Positions 42,856 through 51,899 of a stretch of 64,000 nucleotides of DNA are shown here, piece after piece. Every line of letters begins with the position of its first letter. Within the stretch, counting starts at the first letter, position 1. The position numbers were made by a program, and so were the translations under genes. Source of the stretch: Streptomyces atratus (GTDB taxonomy: Bacteria; Actinomycetota; Actinomycetes; Streptomycetales; Streptomycetaceae); contig NZ_BMRN01000023.1 in the NCBI RefSeq assembly GCF_014648655.1, positions 1 to 64,000 of the forward strand, in the 5' to 3' direction. The notes under the pieces were generated by a model that had not been told where the DNA came from, did not search any database, and was given only the letters and a program-made list of their open reading frames with translations.

Positions 42856-43922
42856 CGCTGGGCGCTTTCTTGCAGGCTGCCGATATGCAGCGAACCGTCG
42901 TCCGAACGGACCCGGGCCTGCGCCACCGCCGGCGCGGACGCCGGCTCCGGCAGGGTCTCGGTCGCGGTCACTGCGGGCGACGGCGGCGGGGCGTCGAAGA
43001 AGTCGGCGCTGGGGACGTAGAAGAGCGTGCCGGTGACCGCCGTCGAGAAGTCGAGGATGCGGTCGTACGTGCCGGTCGGATTGCCGAGGAACATATTGCG
43101 GAGCATCTGCTCGGTCACGCCCGGGTCGGCGGCGTATCCGATGAAGTACGTGCCGAACTCGCCCTGTTCGAAGCTGCCGAACGGCATGTTGGCCCGCAGG
43201 ATCTCGCGTTCCGTGCCGTCCGGGTCCGTGATCGTATTGAGGGCGACATGCGAGTCGGCGGGCTTGACGTCGTCGGAGAGCTCGATGTCGGCGAACTTCG
43301 TACGGCCGATGACCCGCTCCTGCGCCTCGGTGCTCAGCGTGTTCCAGGACGCGAGATCGTGCAGATACTTCTGCACGATCACATAACTGCCACCCGCGAA
43401 CTCCGGATCCTCCTCATCGACCAGGGCCGCCGACCGCGCACCTGCCCCCACGGGGTTCTCGGTGCCGTCCACGAAGCCGAGCAGATCCCGGTGATCGAAG
43501 TAGCGGAACCCCTGCGTCTCGTCGACGACCTTCACCGCCCCGCCGAGCCGGTCGAGGAGCTGGGCCGCCCACTCGTAACACACGTCCATCCGCTCGGCCC
43601 GGATGTGGAACAGCAGGTCCCCCGGGGTGGCGGGGGCATGGTGGCGGGCACCGTGCAGTTCCTTGAACGGGTGGAGCCCCGCAGGACGCGGCCCCGTGAA
43701 CAGCCGGTCCCAGGCGTCGGAGCCGAAGGCGGTGACAGCGGCCAGGTCGGCGCCCGGAAACCGGAATCCGATGGAGCGGGCGATCGCCGCCAGATCCGGC
43801 AGCACCTCGCGTACGACGGGCTCACCACCGGGCTCGATCGTGGCGACCAGGATCAGGGCGGCGCTGGTCAGCGGGGCGACGACGGGCTGTGCGGCGACAG
43901 GTTCCGGCGTGGCGTCGGGCAT
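42852..43922 (-). CDS. Encapsulin-targeted dye-decolourising peroxidase (DyP)
   Basis: A 356-residue haem peroxidase. The DyP signature GFVDGTENP carries the distal Asp; the proximal His is in the DVKPADSHVALN stretch and the distal Arg in EILRANMPFG. The C-terminal tail ends DGSLHIGSLQESAQR, a near-consensus encapsulin cargo-loading peptide (DGSLGIGSL...). The tail is joined by a Pro/Ala/Thr-rich linker. It uses hydrogen peroxide to oxidise dyes or other substrates inside the compartment. First gene of the two-gene operon. Confidence 0.97.
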   Translation of the reverse strand: MPDATPEPVAAQPVVAPLTSAALILVATIEPGGEPVVREVLPDLAAIARSIGFRFPGADLAAVTAFGSDAWDRLFTGPRPAGLHPFKELHGARHHAPATPGDLLFHIRAERMDVCYEWAAQLLDRLGGAVKVVDETQGFRYFDHRDLLGFVDGTENPVGAGARSAALVDEEDPEFAGGSYVIVQKYLHDLASWNTLSTEAQERVIGRTKFADIELSDDVKPADSHVALNTITDPDGTEREILRANMPFGSFEQGEFGTYFIGYAADPGVTEQMLRNMFLGNPTGTYDRILDFSTAVTGTLFYVPSADFFDAPPPSPAVTATETLPEPASAPAVAQARVRSDDGSLHIGSLQESAQR

Positions 43923-44543
43923 ACGGGGGCTCCATGAGGCGTCAGCGGTACGGAACGGCAGCGGGCTCGCGGGTGCGGGGGCGACAAGTGGGCCCGCTGC
44001 TACTTACGCATACGTACGACGACGCCGCACCCCGGGTCACCCGAGCGGGCGACTGCGCGGATGGTCCTGTTCCCCGTGATCCCCGGGCGCGCTCGCGGCC
44101 GTCACGCGGGGCGACCGACCGACGATCCGGGACGCGAGTTCACCCACGTGCCCGCGGCCGAGGACCCGCAGGGGCCCGCTCATGGTTGTCGCCCGCGGCA
44201 TGATCACCGGCCAGTACCCGTCCGTCCCTCTCCATACCGCCTGCGGCAGAACTGCTGAAGAAGCCGGCCTGACAAGGGGTGCGATCACCCGCCGGGGCGG
44301 ACGTCGACACATCCGGGGCACGGGGACAGCCGTCCACCATGACCGGCCGGTCTTGTGGGCTGTCCGCCGGGAGCGTCGCGATCAGCCCGGGCAGCCCGGC
44401 CGGCAGCAGCAGGTCCGTCGTCGCGGCCGGTTCCGCGGCGGTCCACCAGCGGTGTCCGGGTCCGGGGTCACATGTGTCAGCCCCGTCTCCTGCAACGCCC
44501 TTCGCATTCGCCGAGGGCGTGGAGCGCCCACCGGCGTCGCGTA
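43923..44543. other. Intergenic region between the DyP operon and gnd
   Basis: About 620 bases. The DyP promoter should lie near 43,930-44,040. A minus-strand open frame covering 44,140-44,540 has a coding-like middle part but no recognised family; it overlaps gnd as a shadow and I do not call it. Confidence 0.35.
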
Positions 44544-45986
44544 TCAGCCGGCCTCGACCTCCGACCGGTCGCCGCCCCAGAGCGTGTGGAAGGAGCCCTC
44601 GCGGTCCGTGCGCCGGTATGTGTGCGCGCCGAAGAAGTCGCGCTGTCCCTGGGTGAGCGCCGCGGGCAGCCGGTCCGCGCGCAGTCCGTCGTAGTACGAG
44701 AGCGCGGCTGCGAACCCCGGCGTCGGCACCCCCTGCCGTACCGCCTCGGCGACCACCGTGCGCCAGTCGTCCTGCGCCGCACCGATCTCCTCGGCGAACT
44801 GCTCGTCCGAGAGCAGGCTCAGCAGGTCGGGGCGGGTGTCGTAGGCCGCCCGGATCCGGTCCAGGAACGCGGCCCTGATGATGCACCCGGCCCGCCAGAT
44901 CGCTGCCACCGCGCCGAGGCCGATGTCCCAGTGGTAGGCCTCGCTGCCCGCCCGGATCTGGTGGAACCCCTGCGTGTACGAGACGATCTTGGACGCGTAC
45001 AGCGCCTGCTCGACCTGGTCGGCGAAGGCCGCAGCCGCTGTCTCGTCGAGCGCCGTGGGTGACGGGCCCGCCAGGCCCTGCGCCGCCTCGCGCAGATCCG
45101 CATGGCCGGACAGCGAGCGGGCGAAGACGGCCTCCGCGATACCGGAGACGGGCACCCCCAGATCCAGTGCGATCTGCACCGTCCAGCGGCCCGTGCCCTT
45201 CTGCTCCGCCCGGTCCTGCACGATGTCGACGAAGGGCTTTCCGGTGGCCGCGTCGGTGTGGGCGAGGAACTCTGCCGTGATCTCGATCAGATACGAGTCC
45301 AGGCGGCCGGTGTTCCAGCTGCGGAATGTCTCGGCGATCTTCGCGGGGGAGTAGCCCGCCACCGTGCGCAGCAGGTCGTACGCCTCCGCGATCAGCTGCA
45401 TGTCCGCGTACTCGATGCCGTTGTGGACCATCTTCACGAAGTGCCCGGCACCGTCGGGACCGATGTGGGTGGTGCAGGGGGAGCCGTCCTTCGCCTTGGC
45501 GGCGATCTTCTCCAGCAGCGGCCCCAGCGATTCGTACGACTGGGTCGAGCCGCCCGGCATGATGCTCGGCCCGTTCAGCGCGCCCTCCTCGCCGCCCGAG
45601 ATGCCGACGCCCACGAAGTGAATGCCGTGCTCGCGCAGTTCCTTCTCGCGGCGGCGGGTGTCCTCGAAGTGTGCGTTGCCGCCGTCGATGATGACGTCGC
45701 CCTCTTCGAGGAGCGGGGCGAACTCCTGGATCACGGCGTCCGTCGGATCGCCCGCCTTCACCATGACGACCAGCCGGCGCGGACGTTCCAGCGCCGCGAC
45801 GAACTCCTCCGGCGTGTGTGCGGCAACGAAGGAACCCTCGTCGCCGAACTCCTTGACCAGGGCGTCCGTCTTCGCGGTCGTGCGGTTGTGCAGGGCGACC
45901 GTGAAGCCGTTGCGGGCGAAGTTACGAGCGAGATTGCGGCCCATGACCGCGAGTCCTGTGACGCCGATCTGCGCAGTGCCGCTCAT
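44544..45986 (-). CDS. gnd: 6-phosphogluconate dehydrogenase, decarboxylating
   Basis: A 480-residue enzyme of the long (NADP-type) branch. ATG 45,986 begins MSGTAQIGVTGLAVMGRNLA, the cofactor motif. Catalytic text: GGEEGALNGPSIMPGG and GAGHFVKMVHNGIEYADMQ (Lys and Asn-Gly-Ile-Glu of the active site), plus DKGTGRW-like EQKGTGRWTV. It oxidises 6-phosphogluconate to ribulose 5-phosphate in the pentose phosphate pathway, yielding NADPH. The ribosome site is weak. A TetR gene is divergent, but its operator lies nearer its own gene. Confidence 0.97.
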   Translation of the reverse strand: MSGTAQIGVTGLAVMGRNLARNFARNGFTVALHNRTTAKTDALVKEFGDEGSFVAAHTPEEFVAALERPRRLVVMVKAGDPTDAVIQEFAPLLEEGDVIIDGGNAHFEDTRRREKELREHGIHFVGVGISGGEEGALNGPSIMPGGSTQSYESLGPLLEKIAAKAKDGSPCTTHIGPDGAGHFVKMVHNGIEYADMQLIAEAYDLLRTVAGYSPAKIAETFRSWNTGRLDSYLIEITAEFLAHTDAATGKPFVDIVQDRAEQKGTGRWTVQIALDLGVPVSGIAEAVFARSLSGHADLREAAQGLAGPSPTALDETAAAAFADQVEQALYASKIVSYTQGFHQIRAGSEAYHWDIGLGAVAAIWRAGCIIRAAFLDRIRAAYDTRPDLLSLLSDEQFAEEIGAAQDDWRTVVAEAVRQGVPTPGFAAALSYYDGLRADRLPAALTQGQRDFFGAHTYRRTDREGSFHTLWGGDRSEVEAG

Positions 45987-46099
45987 CTGTGTGCTCTGCA
46001 ATCTGTGTGGGGGTGCCGGGATCTTCAGTATGGATACGGGGTGCGGGGACGACCTGTTCAGCATGGGCCGTATGGACCAGGCTATGTATATTAGGAAAA

Positions 46100-46118
46100 T
46101 ACCTAGGTGGTCTAGGTA
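46100..46118. promoter_or_regulatory. Perfect inverted repeat upstream of the TetR gene
   Basis: TACCTAG (46,100-46,106) and CTAGGTA (46,112-46,118) are separated by GTGGT and lie 19 bases before the TetR start, next to an AT-rich -10-like stretch. It is the probable operator of this regulator. Confidence 0.7.
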
Positions 46119-46136
46119 CTCCTGTGGAGGTGTCGG

Positions 46137-46730
46137 ATGGTCCGTGCGGGTCTCACGACCGAACGCGTGGTGGAGGCGGCGGCCGATCTGGCCGACTCCA
46201 TCGGATTCGACAAGGTCACGATCTCCGCACTGGCCCGCGGCTTCGGGGTCAAGGACGCCAGCCTGTACTCGCATGTCCGGAATCTGCACGACCTGCGGAC
46301 CCGGGTCGCGCTGCTGGCCGCGGGTGAGTTCATCGACCGGATCGCAGCCGCGGTGGCGGGCCGGGCCGGAAAGGACGCCCTGGTGGCGTTCGCCGACGCC
46401 TACCGGGCGTTCGCGCTGGAGCGGCCCGGGCGGTACGAGGCGACGCAGATGCGCATCGACCCCGCCGTCGCCGCCCGGTCGTCCGCGTACCACCGCACCA
46501 TCGAAACCACGGGCGCGATGCTGCGCGCCTACGGCCTGGCCGAGCCCGACCTCACGGACGCGGTACGGCTGCTGCGCAGCACCTTCCACGGCTACTGCGC
46601 CCTGGAGGCGAGCGGAGGCTTTGGCGCGCCCCGCGACGTACAGACGTCCTGGGAGCGGTCCGTCGGGGCCCTGCACTTCCTGCTGGAGCACTGGCCGTCC
46701 GCCACGAGCAAGGGGGAGAACAATGACTGA
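46137..46730 (+). CDS. TetR-family regulator (TetR/WHG type)
   Basis: A 197-residue regulator. The HTH reads DKVTISALARGFGVKDASLYSHVRN, followed by a ligand domain with the WHG-like FHGYCALEASGGFG. ATG 46,137 follows GGAGGTG by 7 bases. The stop overlaps the following alpha/beta hydrolase gene, so the two form an operon that is probably autoregulated through the inverted repeat just upstream. Confidence 0.92.
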   Translation: MVRAGLTTERVVEAAADLADSIGFDKVTISALARGFGVKDASLYSHVRNLHDLRTRVALLAAGEFIDRIAAAVAGRAGKDALVAFADAYRAFALERPGRYEATQMRIDPAVAARSSAYHRTIETTGAMLRAYGLAEPDLTDAVRLLRSTFHGYCALEASGGFGAPRDVQTSWERSVGALHFLLEHWPSATSKGENND

Positions 46731-47622
46731 CCGCACGACACCGGCCCGCACCGGCCGAATGAAGGTGCCCGGAGCGACGCTGTACTACGAGGTGCGCGGC
46801 GAGGGCCCGCTGCTGCTGATGATGCCCGGCGGGAGCGCCGACGCAGGGATCTACGACCGGATGGCGGCGCGGCTGGCCGACCGGTGGACCGTAGCCGCCT
46901 TCGATCCACGCGGATACTCGCGCAGCGTCCTCGACGGGGAGGCCGGTGACCAGCAGGTGGAGGTACAGAGCGAGGACGCGTACCGGCTGATCGACCTGCT
47001 GTCACCGGACGGCGGGCCCGCGGCCGTCTTCGGCTCCAGTTCGAGCGCCGTCGTCGCCCTGGACCTGCTCACCCGTCACCCGGAACGGCTGCACCGGGTG
47101 ATCGCGCACGAGCCGCCGGTGGTGGAGCTGCTGCCCGATCCGGAACAGGGACGGAAGCTCTTCGCCGCCGTGCGCGACTCCTACCGCAGGGACGGGGTGG
47201 TCGCCGCGCTGGCCACCATGACCGAGGGCCTGACGGGTCCGGATGCGGAACGGCCGGCCGAGGGCGAACGCCGGGCGCAAGCGGACCGTCCGGCCGGGGG
47301 CGGGCACCGGGTGGCGGCCGAACCGTCCCCGTACGAGGCCGAGGTGTTCCGGCGGATGCGCGCCAACCTCCCGGTGTTCCTGGAGCACGTGCTGTGCCCG
47401 TTCAGCGGCTACGTACCGGACTTGGAGGCCCTCGGGCGCGGCGCGGAGAAGCTGACCATCGGGGTCGGGCAGGACTCCCGCACACTGCTCACGGCCATTC
47501 CGGGTGCCCGGCTGGTGGACAGGGTCGGCGGCAGGCTCGTGGAGTTCCCCGGTGGGCACACCGGTTCCACCGAGGATCCTGACGCGTTCGCCGCGCGGTT
47601 GCGAGAGGCGCTGCTCGACTGA
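46723..47622 (+). CDS. Alpha/beta hydrolase
   Basis: A 299-residue hydrolase. Oxyanion text is MMPGGSADAGIYD, the nucleophile elbow is FGSSSSAVVALD, and the catalytic His is in EFPGGHTGSTEDP. Text around 178-205 is a low-complexity Glu/Arg/Ala/Gly insertion in the cap region. ATG 46,723 overlaps the TetR stop by 8 bases. The TetR protein probably responds to a substrate or product of this enzyme. Confidence 0.92.
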   Translation: MTDRTTPARTGRMKVPGATLYYEVRGEGPLLLMMPGGSADAGIYDRMAARLADRWTVAAFDPRGYSRSVLDGEAGDQQVEVQSEDAYRLIDLLSPDGGPAAVFGSSSSAVVALDLLTRHPERLHRVIAHEPPVVELLPDPEQGRKLFAAVRDSYRRDGVVAALATMTEGLTGPDAERPAEGERRAQADRPAGGGHRVAAEPSPYEAEVFRRMRANLPVFLEHVLCPFSGYVPDLEALGRGAEKLTIGVGQDSRTLLTAIPGARLVDRVGGRLVEFPGGHTGSTEDPDAFAARLREALLD

Positions 47623-47735
47623 ACCGGGCAGGTCAGGAGGTGGTGACGGGCTCGTTCCCGGTTCCCATTTCACCTGCACCCTTCACCCGCTCCACCAGCG
47701 GGAACGCAGACCGCAGCCATGAGGGCGGGACAGCC

Positions 47736-48330
47736 ATGCCTGCTTTCGACGCACCCGAACCGATCTCCGTCACCCGCGAATTCGGCATCGGGTCCGTTCA
47801 GGCCGCCGCGACGAAGCGTACGGACACGGTGGTCGAGGTGCTGCCGAGCGCCGGCGCCCCAGACGTCGACGTGCGCGCCGCACAGCAGACCAAAGTCACC
47901 TGCACGGGCGGCAAGTTGCTGGTCAAGGGCCCCAGGAAGCGATCTCTGTTCGGCATAAGCGGACCGCTCGACCTCGGCATCGTACTGCAGGCCGGTTCCT
48001 CGCCCTGCTCACACCGGCACTCACCTGGCCGGCCGCAGCGATCGGGCTGGTGGCCAAGAACCCCGAGACTGCCGGCGACAACCCATGTCGCTGACGTTCC
48101 TCCCCTTCCTCGGCAGCGCCATCGTCCCACCGGAGTCCATGCCCACCGGGCTGCGCCGGTTCGCCGAGTACCAGTCCTTCACACCGATCATCGAGACGCT
48201 GTGCGGCCTGCTGTTGGGCACCGAGATCGGCAACAGCGGGATCATCGCGCTCGCCCGGTGCGTCGGGATGAGCCTGGTCGGCTGTCCGTGGGCGCGGTCG
48301 TTCTTCAACCGCGATGCCACCCGCTGGGTA
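47736..48330 (+). pseudogene. Chimeric remnant: DUF4097 N-terminus joined to an ABC-2 permease C-terminus
   Basis: From ATG 47,736 the text is a DUF4097 protein start (MPAFDAPEPISVTREFGIGS, KRTDTVVEVLPSAGAPDVD, KLLVKGPRKRSLFG). After IVLQAGSS near 47,998 it changes to LALLTPALTWPAAAIGLVAK and, after a frameshift near 48,085, FLPFLGSAIVPPESMPTGLR, FAEYQSFTPIIETLCGLLLG and SFFNRD, the end of a daunorubicin-resistance-type ABC-2 permease. In Streptomyces a DUF4097 gene is often followed by a DrrA-like ATPase and this permease, so one deletion removing the ATPase explains the fusion. Confidence 0.82.
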
Positions 48331-48553
48331 ACTCTCCTGCGGAGAAGGACGGATGACCGGCACAGTCGTCAACCCTCGTACCCGATAACACGGTACGGGG
48401 GCTGACGAGTGCACCGGCCACGAACCTCGGGCGGCGGTGTCCCCTGGGCCGTCCGTGACGGGTGAGCCGCTGTCGCTCCCTTGTCATCGGCCTTTGTCTG
48501 CACATAAGTTGGGCGCTTGCGACATGTCCTAAAGCCAGTGGGGGAGCCAAGTC

Positions 48554-49912
48554 ATGGCCGCAAACGGACGGCACCGCAGATATCAGCCCAGCCGGCTCAA
48601 CCGTGCCTCGCTCACGGTCACCGTCGGCGGTGTGGGCATCGCGCTCCCGCTCATCGCAGCCGCCTCGGCAGGTGCCGCCTCGACGGATGTCTGGGAGAAG
48701 GTAGCCGCCTGCGAGTCCACCGGCAACTGGCACATCAACAGTGGCAACGGCTACTTCGGTGGCCTTCAGTTCACCCGGTCGACGTGGGCGGCCTACGGCG
48801 GCACCGTCTACGCCCCGCGCGCCGACCTGGCCACCAAGGACCAGCAGATAGCCATCGCCGAGAAGGTGCTCGAAGGACAGGGACCCGGCGCCTGGCCGGG
48901 CTGCTCGACACGGGCGGGGCTGACCAGTGGCGGGGAAGCCCCCGGCAGCAACCCGCAGTCGGAGCGGACCAGCCACTTACAGGCTCCCGGGAAGGCTGCC
49001 GCCGGTAAGCCGGAGACGAAGCGGACGTCCACGCCCGCCAAGCCGACCACTGTGCCCGGCAAGCGAGAGTCGTACACCGTGGCCGGCGGTGACTCGCTCT
49101 CCACGATCGCGGCGAGTGAGCATGTCCGGGGCGGCTGGCAGCACCTGTACGCGGCGAATCGCGCGATCGTGGGGGACGACCCGGATCTCATCTTTCCCGG
49201 ACAGCGCCTGAGCCTCGATGTGGCCCGGGCACCGAAGGCGGGTTCCAAGACGGGCTCGACGCCGGCCGCGCAGCCGAAGACCGCACCGCGCCAGAAGGCG
49301 AAGCCGCGGCATCAGACCACCGAGCCGAAGCAGCAACCGGCCACGTCGCAACACCAAGCCGCGAAGCCGCGGCATCAGACCACCGAGCCGAAGCAGCAAC
49401 CGGCCACGTCGCAACACCAAGCCGCGAAGCCGCGGCACCGGACCACCGAGCCGAAGCAGCACCCCAAGAAGGCCGAGAGCCACAAGCCGCAGCGGGCGGA
49501 GAAGCACTCCGACACTCTCGTCGCACCGGTTGCGGCAGGTCTCGGTACCCCCTACCACCGGGCCGGTTCCTGGGCCAGTGGCTATCACACCGGTGTCGAC
49601 TTCCCCGTCCCGACCGGCACCTCGGTGAAGGCGGTCGGCTCCGGCACCGTCGTCTCGGCGGGCTGGGCGGGGGCGTACGGATACCAGATCGTCATTCGGC
49701 ACAGCGACGGCAAGTACAGCCAGTACGCGCATCTGTCCGCGCTTCATGTGCGTGAGGGCCGGCATGTCTCCGCAGGCCAGCGGATTGCGCGCTCGGGCTC
49801 CACCGGGAACGTCACCGGTCCGCACCTGCACTTCGAGATCCGTACCGGCCCCGGTTACGGCTCGGACATCGACCCGCTGGCCTACCTCAGGGCGGGCGGC
49901 GTCAGCGTCTGA
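48554..49912 (+). CDS. Secreted Rpf-LysM-M23 cell-wall enzyme
   Basis: A 452-residue exported protein with a signal peptide (hydrophobic core then SAGAAS). Residues 44-120 are a resuscitation-promoting-factor/transglycosylase domain (VWEKVAACESTGNWHINSGN; catalytic Glu in ACES). A LysM domain follows at about 172-222 (YTVAGGDSLSTIAASEHV). A Lys/Gln/Pro/His-rich repeat linker spans 250-320. The C-terminal M23 peptidase (340-448) has YHTGVDFPVPTG and GPHLHFEIR with zinc ligands His, Asp and His. It can cut glycan and peptide of peptidoglycan, useful in germination or growth restart. GGGGGAG precedes the start; no riboswitch was recognised upstream. Confidence 0.95.
   Translation: MAANGRHRRYQPSRLNRASLTVTVGGVGIALPLIAAASAGAASTDVWEKVAACESTGNWHINSGNGYFGGLQFTRSTWAAYGGTVYAPRADLATKDQQIAIAEKVLEGQGPGAWPGCSTRAGLTSGGEAPGSNPQSERTSHLQAPGKAAAGKPETKRTSTPAKPTTVPGKRESYTVAGGDSLSTIAASEHVRGGWQHLYAANRAIVGDDPDLIFPGQRLSLDVARAPKAGSKTGSTPAAQPKTAPRQKAKPRHQTTEPKQQPATSQHQAAKPRHQTTEPKQQPATSQHQAAKPRHRTTEPKQHPKKAESHKPQRAEKHSDTLVAPVAAGLGTPYHRAGSWASGYHTGVDFPVPTGTSVKAVGSGTVVSAGWAGAYGYQIVIRHSDGKYSQYAHLSALHVREGRHVSAGQRIARSGSTGNVTGPHLHFEIRTGPGYGSDIDPLAYLRAGGVSV
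49298..49470 (+). repeat. 63-bp tandem repeat in the linker of the Rpf-LysM-M23 gene
   Basis: Two identical 63-base units (49,298-49,360 and 49,361-49,423) and a diverging third partial unit. Each encodes 21 residues rich in Lys, Gln, Pro, His and Thr. Perfect identity of copies suggests recent expansion, so length may vary between strains. Confidence 0.88.
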
Positions 49913-51099
49913 ACGACCCCCTGGGTCCCGGCTTTGTCAGCCGGCGCGGCAGGCTCCGCGGACACGCCACCCCGTCGTGCTGCGGTGCCGCTGTGCGGCG
50001 ACCGCCCGGGCCCGAACTCCACCTGCCCGAGGCGACGCTCCAGAGGCATCACAGGGGCTGCCGAGAACGTCTCCGCGATCGTCTCGACGGCTGCGGCGGG
50101 CGTCGGCGGTGCGGGCTCGGGAAGAATGACGACCTTCTGCGTCTCGGCCGGCCGGGCCGGATCCACCGCCGGTTCCACAATGCCTCCGACGCCGGGCTCC
50201 GCGTCCGCCCCGTTCCCCAGAGCGTCCGGGTACTCGCTCCCGGCCGGCTGCCCGGCGCGGTGCTCCGCGCCCAGCCGCTCCGTCGTGAGAAGTATCAGCC
50301 CGCCCGCGGCGACCACCCCGCAGGCCAGCGCGAGCATGGTGCCCGCCGTACCGTGCAGGAACTGCTCATCGAACATGGTGATGCCGACAACCGCGGCTAT
50401 CACCGGGTTCACCACGGTCACCGTGGCCAGCGGCGCGGTCAGACCGGCGCCCCGGTACGCGGCCTGGGAGAGCAGCAGCCCGGTGGCCGCGAACGTGCCT
50501 ATCGCCAGCAGCGCCGGCATTCCGGCCCCTGCCGCACCGGAGGTCCACTGCACGGCCACCGTCTTCGTGAACACCGAGGCGATACCGAAAGCGACGCCCG
50601 CGGCCCCGGCCAGGATCACGCTTCGTACCACCGGCCGGTGCAAGCCCTTGGAGATCAGGAACAGCGCTGCGACCGCACCGAGCGCCACGCCGGCGAGCGT
50701 CAGCTGATCGGGGCCGCTCAGGGTGTGCGACTCGGAGTTCCCGGTGAGCGCGAGCAGGCCCGCCAGACCGACGGTCGCCATGATCGCGCCGCGCCATGCG
50801 ATGGCACCTGCCCGGCGGCGTACGAAGAGTGCCGCCATCGGCAGGGCGAAGACGATGGTCAGCGCACCGAGCGGCTGGACGAGACTGAGCGGACCGTAGG
50901 CCAGCGCCACGACATGCAGCACCGCGCCCACGCCGTTCAGTGCCACGGCTGCCCACCAGACACGGTTGCGCAAGGGGGCGAGCGAGCGGCCGTCTCCAGC
51001 CGTGGCCACGCGCTCCTGGACGATCGCCCCGGCCGCGTAGGCGACCGCGGAGACCAGTGACAGCAGCACGGACAGCGCAAGGGAACTCATGTACACCAC
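49882..51099 (-). CDS. DMT-like multi-pass membrane transporter
   Basis: A 405-residue protein with about nine membrane segments over residues 1-290 in the EamA/DMT arrangement: ALSVLLSLVSAVAYAAGAIVQ, ALAYGPLSLVQPLGALTIVFALP, LATVTVVNPVIAAVVGITMFDEQ. The last 115 residues are a soluble Pro/Ala/Glu-rich tail. Start is GTG 51,099 or the next GTG; GAAGGGA precedes them. The 3' end overlaps the peptidase gene by 31 bases, convergent. Substrate unknown. A GTAGT-N5-ACTAC inverted repeat lies upstream near 51,160. Confidence 0.87.
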   Translation of the reverse strand: MVYMSSLALSVLLSLVSAVAYAAGAIVQERVATAGDGRSLAPLRNRVWWAAVALNGVGAVLHVVALAYGPLSLVQPLGALTIVFALPMAALFVRRRAGAIAWRGAIMATVGLAGLLALTGNSESHTLSGPDQLTLAGVALGAVAALFLISKGLHRPVVRSVILAGAAGVAFGIASVFTKTVAVQWTSGAAGAGMPALLAIGTFAATGLLLSQAAYRGAGLTAPLATVTVVNPVIAAVVGITMFDEQFLHGTAGTMLALACGVVAAGGLILLTTERLGAEHRAGQPAGSEYPDALGNGADAEPGVGGIVEPAVDPARPAETQKVVILPEPAPPTPAAAVETIAETFSAAPVMPLERRLGQVEFGPGRSPHSGTAARRGGVSAEPAAPADKAGTQGVVQTLTPPALR

Positions 51100-51344
51100 G
51101 ATGTCCCTTCAAGGCCGCCGCGTCGTCGTCCTTGAGGCGGCAATCCTGAGTACTGCTTTGGTAGTACGTGACTACTCCCAGTGTCCTCCTATGGGCGGTA
51201 GTCCTCTCTGCGGAGGGCCTTGGAGCGATCAACCCGAGGGGGTGTGAGCTGCTGTCGGTTTGCTGAGCTGAAGTGCGTTGTGGTGAGCAGGAGTGAGTCC
51301 TGTCGGCGGCTGTGGGGCGGGCGGCGTCCCGCCCGCCCCACAGC

Positions 51345-51800
51345 TCAGCTGCTCAGCTCGAACTCGGCCCGGATACGCTTGCCCACCGGCACGCGCTCGG
51401 CGGTCAGCCGGTCGCACAGCGCCACCACGATCTCCATGCCGTGGCCGCCGGGGCGTGTCGGGTCGGGTGAGTAGAAGAGCGGCAAGGCCGTGCTGCTGTC
51501 GTACACCGTGACGCTGACGCGCTCCGCGGTGCCCTCCAGTTCCAGCAGATACGGACCCTGGCTGTAGCGATCCGCATTGGTGACCAGCTCGCTCACGGCC
51601 AGCATCAGATCGCTGCGGGTGTGCTCGCCGAACACCGCGAGCCACTCCGCGGCCAGCCGGACCAGAAAACGGTCGGCCAGGTCCCGCGCCTGCGCGATGC
51701 AGCCGGGCTCGCCGTCGAACACCTCGGCGCTGTGCAGAACGTCCGTGAGCCGGTCTCCGCGGGGGCGGCCGGCCGGTCGCGAGGTGACCTGTTCGTTCAT
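51345..51800 (-). CDS. Anti-sigma-factor-like ATP-binding protein (RsbW/SpoIIAB-type)
   Basis: A 151-residue HATPase_c protein, common in Streptomyces. N box: LAVSELVTNADRYSQGP; G1 box: VYDSSTALPLF with a later GGHGMEIV; the Bergerat fold is otherwise complete. I start at ATG 51,800 (GGAGC just upstream); a further ATG is 13 codons earlier. It may bind a sigma factor or anti-anti-sigma protein. It sits directly downstream of the kinase and phosphatase genes on the same strand, so a partner-switching unit is plausible. Confidence 0.87.
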   Translation of the reverse strand: MNEQVTSRPAGRPRGDRLTDVLHSAEVFDGEPGCIAQARDLADRFLVRLAAEWLAVFGEHTRSDLMLAVSELVTNADRYSQGPYLLELEGTAERVSVTVYDSSTALPLFYSPDPTRPGGHGMEIVVALCDRLTAERVPVGKRIRAEFELSS

Positions 51801-51899
51801 GTGCTCCAGCCAGGGCGACGCAGGGGTGTTCGATGACAACTGCTCGACGTTCGCCTACCCGCGACGAACGGTCCCACTCCGGGGAAGACCCGGCAGATC

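Noticed and set aside
44140-44886. A 248-codon minus frame overlapping the end of gnd
   Set aside because: Most of it is a shadow of gnd; the part beyond gnd has no recognisable domain or ribosome site.
48331-48553. Possible c-di-AMP (ydaO-type) riboswitch before the Rpf-LysM-M23 gene, as occurs upstream of some Streptomyces rpf genes
   Set aside because: I could not find the conserved core of that riboswitch in the leader; covariance-model scanning would be needed.
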